Shown: piece after piece, positions 1-7,998 of the stretch | How positions within the stretch are numbered: the stretch's first letter is position 1 | Layout: each line of letters opens with the position of its first letter | DNA from: Saccoglossus kowalevskii | Lineage: Eukaryota; Hemichordata; Enteropneusta; Harrimaniidae | DNA length: 32,324 bases | Direction of reading: 5' to 3' | NCBI RefSeq assembly: GCF_000003605.2 | Contig: NW_003105108.1 | Coordinates: 177,119 to 209,442 of the forward strand | The notes under the pieces: generated by a model | The model's database searches: none | Told to the model about the DNA's origin: nothing | What the model saw: the letters and a program-made list of their open reading frames with translations, nothing else | Position numbers and translations under genes: made by a program

Positions 1-173
1 CTGCGTGACTGCTGGTATTCGATGACTTGTTTGCTGTCAACTGGAGGCAAAAAATGGAATTCTTTCTGAATATCGCTCAGTTTAAAGTCCTCGGCGTCGT
101 CCACATCAATTTGGGACAACCAGTTTTCCAAATCCCAGTCAATTTCCGGAGCAGCAAATTCTTGAGCGGACAT
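1..173 (-). CDS. N-terminal exon of an unrecognised acidic protein (partial)
   Basis: Reading the minus strand from the ATG at 173, an open frame of 57 codons runs to the window edge without a stop. It begins MSAQEFAAPEIDWDLENW and is rich in Asp and Glu, with no signal peptide and no membrane segment, so it looks cytosolic or nuclear. The start has an A at -3 and there is no upstream in-frame ATG close by. The codon pattern looks like a real exon. I do not recognise the family. It is head to head with the SLC46-type gene that starts about 1.2 kb away on the other strand. It could instead be the start of a mobile-element ORF; nothing here settles that. Confidence 0.55.
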   Translation of the reverse strand, partial: MSAQEFAAPEIDWDLENWLSQIDVDDAEDFKLSDIQKEFHFLPPVDSKQVIEYQQSR

Positions 174-527
174 GATTCTGGCGGATCTCCGGAGTTCACC
201 CAACAACGTGCTGCACTGTTCTCACAAATAAGCACCAAATTCACGTGATCGAATGTTTTATATGCAATTCTACGTGGTCCAATCAGTGTTGGTTATGGTA
301 ATACAATAAAGTCCACTGTTGGTGGATTCTATTGTTAAACAAAACAAACTGCTGAGTAAATGCGGATTGGCTAGAGCTTTTCAACACATCTGTTATAGCC
401 AATGAGCACGGCTGATAATTGCGGTTGACTACACCTGGTTTAGAATTGCGATTTACACATTAGCGCTGTAAACATCCGCCATGACCACAGGATTTAAAAT
501 AGGCCGTGCAAAACTCGTCAAATTCGC
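174..527. other. 5' flank of the left-edge gene
   Basis: This is the non-coding upstream sequence of the minus-strand gene ending at the left edge. I see no convincing ORF, TATA box or RNA gene. Imperfect direct repeats around attgttaaac and caatcagtgttgg are short and not diagnostic. A promoter for the left gene must lie here or in the adjacent DNA, but no element can be pinpointed. Confidence 0.35.
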
Positions 528-660
528 AGTATAACTTCGTTATACTACCCCCCCCCCCCCTCGTAGATTAACGGGAAATGCGCGCCTCGGACTTTTGCCA
601 GACCGAGGCTCCAAAAGGAGCCGCTATTTCCCGTTAATCTACTCGTAGGGGTAGTATAAC
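528..660. mobile_element. Foldback/MITE-like inverted-repeat element
   Basis: The outer arms GTTATACTACCCC (539-551) and GGGGTAGTATAAC (648-660) are reverse complements. The inner arms TAGATTAACGGGAAAT (about 564-579) and ATTTCCCGTTAATCTA (about 626-641) continue the stem, and CTCGG (586-590) pairs with CCGAG (603-607). The left end holds a C13 run (548-560) that the right arm does not match in length. A smaller palindrome, AGTATAAC-TTC-GTTATACT, lies at 528-546 over the left terminus. There is no coding capacity. The structure fits a non-autonomous inverted-repeat DNA transposon or a foldback hairpin. Confidence 0.6.
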
Positions 661-1404
661 TATCAGATATAATGATAGTGCATACTATGAGCATGGAGGT
701 ATTTTTAGTTCTGCTTCGAATAGTATGCCTGGCTGGCTGAAACTGATTTGACAGATTTGCACCCGGGACCAATAAACAAAGTGACTGATAATTAGTCCAT
801 TTGAGGGCGCTATCACACTATCCTCAAATGTACGCTATTATCATTGCTTGTGATTTAATCGTTATTTCGAAAAAAAAAAAAAACTGTAAAAACAGATTCT
901 CGGTGTATCTGGCAAGCAATATCAGTTGCACTGATACTTAATGACACTTAACACCAAAGCAGTTATTCCCTCAATCCTGTCACTTCTATCGCTAATGTAG
1001 TGCACCATTGAATATTAACGTGTACATTGATGACAAGGAACTCACACGGGATCGGCAGTTGTTATCGTCTTCATTTAATATTACGCTGCTCCCCCAAACT
1101 AAACATACAAGTAGGTAGCATGGAATAAATGTACAGTCGACCCTACAGTCATCGATGCGAGTTGAACACAATAATTGTACTACGTTCATGTACGCACAGC
1201 ATATTTACTGATATTATTAACCAATTATTAACTGGTAATAACAAATCTTATTCTGACCGAACCATGTACCCTGGTTAAAGCGATAGGCTGTGATTCAAAG
1301 TCACGTGGAAAGCAAACAAGATCGCAAGGTGGACACAACAACGCTAACCTAATCGCCAATACGTCTTCTTACGAACTAAGTAAACCAGCCATAAATTACG
1401 CAAG
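661..1404. other. Upstream flank of the SLC46-type gene
   Basis: No gene is visible in this stretch. It includes an A-rich run near 870-883 and no clear TATA box. It must contain the 5' UTR and promoter of the plus-strand transporter gene, but neither can be placed from sequence alone. The short ORFs here have no recognisable domain. Confidence 0.35.
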
Positions 1405-3739
1405 ATGAAGCTTCTGGTGTTGAAATTACGAGGCATTGTAACCATGAAGCCGGTTGTGTTTTGCATCATGTTCGCCCATTCCACCCTGACAGCCATTCGC
1501 GTTCAGTTCGTAAAAAAGACAGTGGCCGCCTCGTACGATTTTACATCGGATAACAACGATAACTGCACGGTAAACACGACCGACCCACATTACATCCTTG
1601 GCTTGACAGTCACCTCTGAGGCATCTCAATGGTTGCTATATTTTCAGATAATTTCCACTGCGTTGTCGCTGTTCTCCGGAACGTTTCTTGGATCGTACAG
1701 CGAGCGAGGTGGAGGTAGAAAGCTGCCACTTCTAATACCGACAGCCGGGTATACGTTTTACATGTTCTTAAATTTTGTCTTCATGTATCTTAAGCTGCCG
1801 CTCCAATATTTTTTCATCACAGAAATAGTAGCTGGATTGACCGGAAATACGTACACGGCGTTGGCCATCAGTTTTGCCTATATGGCCGACATAACATCTC
1901 GTGCGAATAGAACCTACCGCTTGGTTATTTTAGAAGCGTGCATTTTCATCGGAGGCAGTATTTCGCAGCTCAGCACCGGTTATTGGATACAGTCAAGCGG
2001 TTTGATGCCTCCTGTCTGGCTGGGCTACGCGCTGTTGGTTTGCTGCGTGCTGTACATTGTTATCTGGGTGAAGGATACATCTCCGACACAGAGCGAGACA
2101 TCATGGAGTGTAAAGACGCAATGCTTGGATGTGATACATCTATTTACACGAAGTTCGAGATACACCTGTTTTCAGCTCTCTGTATTGTCAGTCGTCGCGT
2201 TCCTAATGTTCGTTGAAGCATCAATCAATAGCATCATAATGCTCTACCTTCTCAGTACACCGTTTTGCTTCACGTCAATTAACATCGGTTATTTTCAAGC
2301 CGTTTCGTACATCTTCCGAGCAATAGGTAAGTCGACGAGACGCGTGATTCATTAAAAGGCATTAACAATGAGATTAGTTTACACAATAGTATAAATATGT
2401 TTTAATTTAAACTTTTATAACAACGAGTTTCTAACATCCATCTTTTTATAGGTCAAATAACTAAATTTTATAACTCCATCTTTAGCTTTGAATACAATAT
2501 TATGATAACTTGTTTTTTATTTATCGATCAAGGTTTACTTGGAGCTGGTAAGCTGATATCATTTTGTTTAAAAGATCTCGGCATGGCAATTACAGGATTC
2601 ACATCTCATTTTGGTTACTTCGTGATTCTGATCTTTGCCACAAACAAGGCCATGGTGTTTTGTGGTTAGTATCATTTTAATTTATAAAATCATCGATGGA
2701 AAATATCCATAACGATCGCGAATCTTTGATATACATGCACAGTACATATATCAAATATCTTAACTATATTTTTCATTCGAAAGCACAAAAGCTTGTGTCT
2801 AACTACACAACGGACATAACGCGTGAAAGCTGCTATATCGCTTTAAATATTTGATGATGAAGTCGTTTGTTTGTTGCCACTACTATTTAACATTGTGATT
2901 TTTCGTAGCTGCTGTTGTCGGATTCCTAACCTCTCTGCCACTGCCCGCTATTCGAGGTCATATGTCCAAGTTGTTTGCATCGGACAAACAAGGTAATCCA
3001 TTGTCTACACTGACAGTCATTCGCGTTCAGTTCGCAAGGAGGACGTGTAGTAGAGCCATAGAACAGATGATGCAAATGGGAATACATACCATTACATACA
3101 AGGACTGAGATGTATGGGTTTAACCTACTGGAATGGAAATAATCGCTGTACACGCGATATATTGTGCACAGCGACGCACGCACAGTATAAATAATTCTCA
3201 ATGATATGTATTTATATATAATTATACATTTTTGACAATTCATATTTTTTCATTACGTACTCTGTCTGGTGTTTGTAGGTGTTCTATTCACCCTACTAGG
3301 ATGTATCCAAGGTTTTGGGGATTGCATATCGCCACTTATATACAACAACGTCTATTCAGCCACACTGGATACCCAAGCTAACGCAGTGTTTATTGTATGT
3401 GCCGTCAACACGATGTTTGCAATAGTTCTTGTCAGGTACGGAACTAAGATTCAACTATTTAATTGTAATATATACTCTTATTCCCCTGGTAAGACATTTG
3501 GGTGTATAGATGAATGATCATTCATGCATCAATGTCTAAATCATGTACAGTGCATTCTATATCTCACTTGAATACCAACAATTTGTTTCTGTATTATGTA
3601 TCGGCAATTCAATTCTTCATTAATGTTTACATTTGGTATTTTATCTTACAGTGTCCTGCAGGTATCACGATGTATGAAGCCATCACAGTCGGTGCAACTA
3701 CAGCGATTCGATGACAAGTCAGAAGAAGAAGAATACTAA
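1405..3739 (+). CDS. SLC46-family (proton-coupled folate transporter-like) MFS transporter, complete in five exons
   Basis: Exons are 1405-2326, 2533-2664, 2909-2992, 3279-3435 and 3652-3739, each bounded by GT and AG. Together they make 1383 nt, or 460 residues plus TAA. The phases (1, 1, 1, 2) agree at every junction. The product is a polytopic major-facilitator protein of normal SLC46 length. Helix 1 lies at about residues 15-35. A short outer loop follows with two possible glycosylation sites (N53, N57). The MFS loop motif GSYSERGGGRK lies at 96-106, and the SLC46 hallmark AYMADITSRANRTYR at 158-172. Helices 7-12 come from exons 1-4, including FGDCISPLIYNNVYSATL in exon 4. Exon 5 encodes a hydrophilic, acidic tail ending in EEEEY. 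Family members move folates, drugs or bacterial peptidoglycan fragments with protons; the substrate here is unknown. Met14 is an alternative start, but the first Met leaves the pre-helix RGIVTMKPVVF segment intact. Family assignment is firm. The acceptor at 3651 is the least certain, because one at 3661 would give a shorter tail. Confidence 0.9.
2999..3048 (+). pseudogene. Decayed copy of the SLC46 helix-1 coding segment inside intron 3
   Basis: The stretch CATTCGCGTTCAGTTCG occurs both in exon 1 (about 1495-1511) and in intron 3 (about 3018-3034). Similarity extends over about 45-50 bp on both sides, with substitutions and a 2-bp length difference. Translated in the matching frame the copy reads STLTVIRVQFARR against exon-1 STLTAIRVQFVKK. 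It has no flanking exon context and starts 7 bp past the donor of exon 3. It looks like a small internal duplication or a relic of a duplicated first exon. It is not part of the spliced gene. Confidence 0.65.
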
Positions 3740-4031
3740 AAAAAAGGAGTCAATTTGGTCTTAAAACATTCGGCCACTTTGGTAATTTATAAAGAAAACG
3801 CCAGAAACAATTGCGTTACAATTGTAACTAAACTAAAGCGTGTGCTCTTAACAGATTAGAGATTACTTCACCAAACTTCACGCAGAACAGCGAGTGTCGC
3901 TCTTCACAAATTACCTTAAATCTATACTGTGACATTGTTCTATTATTCAGTCGAAATACAATTCAGACTGTAAGCTGAAAATTATTAATAATGCATGAGA
4001 TAACGTAGCTAACGTACTTCCGATGTTTACA

Positions 4032-4037
4032 AATAAA
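4032..4037 (+). promoter_or_regulatory. Candidate polyadenylation signal AATAAA for the SLC46-type gene
   Basis: This is the first canonical AATAAA on the plus strand after the stop codon, about 290 bp downstream, in an A-rich run. A second AATAAA at 4193-4198 is an alternative. Neither has an obvious strong GT-rich element, so the choice is open. Confidence 0.35.
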
Positions 4038-4991
4038 AAAAAAAACTAATAGAAATGACACTTATATTTCTTCAATTGCTTTAAACCAGAGTTCTAACCT
4101 GATATTACATATTCCTTATTTTACTTAAATTAATATATACATTATGAAGTATTAGCACGTGGAACATTGCACAGGTCTTAATAAGATATAAGAATAAAAT
4201 GTTCTCTACAACTGCTTCAAGCATTTATTTTGTCAGGCTCCATGAAAATCAGGTCTGTTGTGTTGTATTCATGTCACAATATTAGCATATATCAAACAGT
4301 TACATATATATTATATATATGATTTTTTTGTATTAAGTTATTAAGTAAAACAATCATAGATGTTTTAATATAAAACGGTAAATCTCATAGTTGTAAACGG
4401 CTAAGTGTCGAATATTCACAGCGTTGATAAATCTTTTTTTTTAATTTTAGTAACGACCTGAGATTAGAACAGATGTCGTTTCATGTATGGTAATATTATG
4501 TTAAAAGTAATATTAAAATAGGTCTTTCTTTTTATGTGAAAATAAACTGATGACGAGTTTTGGTCCAAATGTTGTTATATAATCAAAACTTGAATATATT
4601 ATCAGGCACTTTTGGATCTCGCATCATGCATGTATATATTTAAGATATATTGGATATATTGATAGAATCTCACCAATCACTATAAAATGTCAACCAAGTT
4701 AAATTTTGGTGTGATTAGTATGAATAATTTTCAAAATATGTGTGAAAATTTCGGCTTTTATACAGCTGCTCATGTAACCCATATTTTTTGTATAATTACT
4801 CCCCGAACTGTTATTCACATAGTGCAGTGACCCGATAGATTATTTTCATTATGCAGTATGAATAATTTTTCTTCTAAAATTCGGGGCAGTAATTTCCTTG
4901 CCAAATTTTTCTTCAATATAATTCTGTACTATTTTAAACAAAATATATTTATTAACATATAAACAAACGCTGACAAGTGTGACAAGTGTAA

Positions 4992-5133
4992 ATTACTAAT
5001 CTACCTGTGCACATACCGAAAACCTGGTTATCACTAATATACATATAAAACAAACTGATGCGATTACTAATCTACATATTACGAAAACTGTGGCTGATAA
5101 CAAATCTACATAGAGACAAATAACCAATTGTGA
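4992..5133. repeat. Two-copy degenerate tandem repeat, about 70 bp per unit
   Basis: Both units begin ATTACTAATCTAC and share a downstream block, ACCGAAAACCTGG in copy 1 and ACGAAAACTGTGG in copy 2, followed by a related TAATATACAT or AAATCTACAT block. The repeat produces a spurious hydrophobic ORF on the minus strand, which I do not regard as a gene. Confidence 0.45.
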
Positions 5134-6119
5134 AGTTACAGAAAATAATTCTCTGTCAGAACAATAGGTCACATGAGGAAGAGTGGAAATCAATCAATAT
5201 TTAAGGAACTCCTGTGCATTTTGGTGTGATTGAAGGCACGTCTAGTATTAATGGTTTACCCACTATTATATTACGCGTATTAATACAAATGCCTCAATTT
5301 ACTTATCTCATATCTTCTAATTTGTACCGCCTGATTTCTCATTCGTTATTTAATGTCTAGATTCTCAACGGGTAAGGCTGTAATAGTTACACTATATATA
5401 TATCTATCTTAAGACTTGTTAATTTTATTGAATTTTAATGTAATTAATCATAGTTGGTTATTCTAAAGTGGAATAACCCTTACTGGACATACATAACAAT
5501 GGACATGTATTTGTGACTATACTATCGCACCCCGTATTACAATCATAACTTTAACAGTTGCTACTAATCGATAATTTGGTGATACGTTTCCCAATTGCCA
5601 ACAGATAGCTATGTGGCTTTACAAGACATTATTGCATCTGTGTCAATCTGACTTAGTGTGAATACATATGATGGACTCATTTTGTTTTATTTCTATAACA
5701 TTAGTTCTAAATTGTGTGCACTTATCATTTACTAAGTGTCATTTTGTGACAGTGCCCAGTTGATCACAATTTATAACAAAAGAAAAGGTCATACCTCAAT
5801 CTAAAAAAAAAAATTAAGACAATATTTATTTGCAGAATCGTATACAATGTATATTGTACATCACCGATGAGTATGCAGCAGACACAATTTTTCCGAAAGA
5901 TAAACTACGATTAAATATTTGATACAAAATTGTTATTTCATTTTACACACAACATTTTCAACACATTGTATAAAGTTTGGCCTTACTGTAAAAACTATTG
6001 ACGAAATGTGTATTGCCAAAATGTTTGTTTCGACATGAGTTTTATTTTAGTCTCCTACATTGTAAGCGACTCGTCTGTATAGCAGAACGACTCGAAAGCT
6101 ATACCATATGTGTGACATG

Positions 6120-6600
6120 TAGAAATGACGTCGTCAAGTTTATCGTGCCGTGGACCAAATAACTATAGTGTACACTAGCGCATTCGTATATAAACCAGCG
6201 AATATAACTCTTTTGTTAACAGGTTGGCGGTATATTTATCAAACGGTCCTTGCTCTGTCAAGTAAGGTACACTTTTTCCACGACATGTGGCAGTTTGCTA
6301 CCAGGCCAAATGTTAATTTTATGTCTGAACAGATAATATTCAATATTATGCTTATCAATGTTCGCAACCTTTAGACCTCGTGTTCGCAACATGACGTCAT
6401 AACATTTTCAGTTGAATAGCCAACAGTCGTTGTCGCTGAATCCTTCCCTGCCATCCAATCAGAAAGAGGTATGGAATATGTCTTTCTTGGTGATTGGACA
6501 TTTGATATGGTATAGGCCTGTCTGCTTGAGTGGATTCCATATATAAGGGACTGAGTGACGTCACTGCTGATTACATTCGCTGTACCACTACCAAATCCTG
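6120..6600 (+). promoter_or_regulatory. Promoter-like cluster: three CRE-type sites, two CCAAT boxes, one TATA-like site
   Basis: TGACGTCG lies near 6126, TGACGTCA near 6393 and TGACGTCA near 6556. CCAATCA (about 6455) and its inverse TGATTGG (about 6491) lie between them, and ATATATAAGGGACTGAG (about 6539) provides a TATA-like box just before the last CRE. The arrangement points rightward on the plus strand, yet no plus-strand gene follows. It could be a solo LTR, a non-coding-RNA promoter, or an enhancer for the neighbouring genes. Confidence 0.35.
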
Positions 6601-6930
6601 TTAAATGACAACTGTGTTATTGTGTATAGTAGTATAATAATTCAAAAAAGCCTGTTTAGCCATATTACAAGACAATTAAATTAAATAGCTTATTTAAAAA
6701 CTGCATGAATATTTTAGTCTTGCTAATATGCATAAGAATGTTTAGGTTGGATACAAATTGCAACACAATTTAGCCCACCGACACCGGGTACTCTGAAGCA
6801 TAAGTCCTAAAAAATTCCAGAATATTTCAGAGACGTGATGCGATTGTGCATGCAACTACACATATATGCAAACGAATGCATCGTTAGGTGAAGTAGTTAC
6901 TATCAAATTATCGTGAAAATGAAAACTAAC

Positions 6931-6998
6931 CTGACCAACGGTGAGACGATTCTGTTTGGCTGCCGAGAAAGCAGGTGTGTTGACCTCTGCCCTCTTTG
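6931..6998 (-). CDS. Candidate exon C near the 3' end of the lectin gene
   Basis: The 68-nt stretch has a good acceptor (TAATTGCAG) and donor (GTTAGT). Entered in phase 1, straight from exon 11 or via candidate B, it reads AKRAEVNTPAFSAAKQNRL and leaves in phase 0. Entered in phase 2 from candidate A it reads SKEGRGQHTCFLGSQTE. The first reading looks like a cytosolic or linker segment and I slightly prefer it. A weak acceptor near 6797 would allow a short terminal exon ending in a stop, but that is not secure. Confidence 0.4.
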
Positions 6999-7211
6999 CT
7001 GCAATTACAATTAAATAAACAACCAGCTTATTGGCATTGGCCGATTATGGCAATACTATTGCTAATAACTCAAATATTTACTTTGGCTACTGAACTTGAT
7101 ACATATTACCATATTATCATCACAGCGGGTTTTTTTCTCACCAGTGGAAACGATCGAAAGTACTTTTAATATAGATCACATGACAGAAACATAAGTTGAA
7201 TAAATACTTAC

Positions 7212-7259
7212 ACTCAGATAACAATGAACACATTACTTTATTGTTATCTGAGGTTTTCA
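7212..7259 (-). CDS. Candidate exon B, a 48-nt symmetric micro-exon
   Basis: It is bounded by the acceptor TTATATATAG and the strong donor GTAAGTA. In phase 1 it encodes VKTSDNNKVMCSLLSE and leaves in phase 1, so it could be included or skipped without changing frame. Most of it overlaps a perfect 13-bp inverted repeat, so the match to splice sites may be accidental. Confidence 0.2.
7213..7252. repeat. Perfect 13-bp inverted repeat (hairpin)
   Basis: CTCAGATAACAAT (7213-7225) and ATTGTTATCTGAG (7240-7252) are exact reverse complements around a 14-nt loop. It lies in the 3' region of the lectin gene and covers most of candidate exon B. It could be a small transposon remnant or an RNA structure. 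Confidence 0.7.
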
Positions 7260-7587
7260 CTATATATAAAAATAACTTTGAACCTCTCATAGAATTAAAA
7301 ATGGCCAAAGTCTCATGACACGTACACTGCATTAGACAGTATTACTTGCCGTAAACACATTCTAACCCGTATACGAATGACACGTTTAAAATGATATTAA
7401 ATAACACTCGACGGAGGCGAACTGCAAAGTTTAGACTAAATAAATATGTCGTCGTGAATACTATAGGAGATTTGCAACAAAAATATGCTAATTAATTTTC
7501 TCTGGAAGGTAGGAAAAGATGAAAACAGGAATGTTTCAAATTATATTCGTACACGCTAAATTTTGTAGAATGAATACAAGTCATTAC

Positions 7588-7660
7588 CTTATCAGTGACG
7601 TTCCACATGTAATCATGGATCCAGCAAACATATTTAGAACGTGGTCGTAGTCCCTGTATT
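7588..7660 (-). CDS. Candidate exon A downstream of the Cys-rich module
   Basis: The 73-nt stretch has the acceptor ACATTTCAG and donor GTAATG. Entered in phase 1 it is open and encodes a segment beginning EYRDYDHVLNMFAG, leaving in phase 2. It fits directly after exon 11. The next candidate (6931-6998) would then be read in its less natural-looking frame, so whether this exon is used remains open. Confidence 0.3.
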
Positions 7661-7806
7661 CTGAAATGTGGATATTGTAATAAATACAAAAGTAATGAAC
7701 CGGAGAGTACTCATCATTGTGCCTTTTATTTATTTATTTCATTTGTCTGGTTTTGTTTACAGTAATACCTAGTCCGTGAACATTGTGAACAGTGAACCCG
7801 TCTTAC

Positions 7807-7998
7807 CGTCTACTGCACAGGACCGACGATTGCCGCATCTAACACAGGTGTTATGCTCGTCGTTGACACACTGGCAGCCGCCTTGCTCGCAACATGGACA
7901 GTTAAACAGAGACGCGTCGTGGTAACACTGACACACGTGTTCAATCGTCTGGTCAACCCACTGTAACGTCGTCGATGAGTGAACGACCGGGGGACGTT
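7807..7998 (-). CDS. Lectin gene exon 11: dense Cys-rich module
   Basis: This exon encodes residues 729-792 in a symmetric phase-1 unit (192 nt). Ten cysteines fall between residues 751 and 789 with the pattern CxC-x8-CxCC-x4-CxC-x7-CxxC-x5-C. I do not recognise the fold; it could be a small disulphide-knot domain. The preceding 20 residues (ERPPVVHSSTTLQWVDQTIE) form a linker. The acceptor CTTTAACAG and donor GTAAGA are good. The frame stays open into the next intron, so the protein continues. Confidence 0.75.

Larger units (their letters stand above)
3740..6119. other. AT-rich space between convergent genes
   Basis: This follows the plus-strand transporter gene and precedes the 3' side of the minus-strand lectin gene. 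Apart from candidate poly(A) signals and the tandem repeat at 4992-5133, I see no gene. Short ORFs here are compositional, with no domain or splice logic. The last exon and 3' UTR of the lectin gene could lie in this stretch. Confidence 0.4.

Noticed and set aside
528..546. loxP-like ATAACTTCGT string
   Set aside because: It lacks a second 13-bp arm with an 8-bp spacer; it is part of a local palindrome at the foldback element.
1938..2216. Second plus-strand ORF within SLC46 exon 1
   Set aside because: It is a shadow frame of the transporter coding sequence.
4996..5193. Hydrophobic minus-strand ORF that could supply a membrane anchor for the lectin gene
   Set aside because: It arises from a two-copy AT-rich repeat, needs an entry phase that the candidate upstream exons do not supply convincingly, and has no family resemblance.
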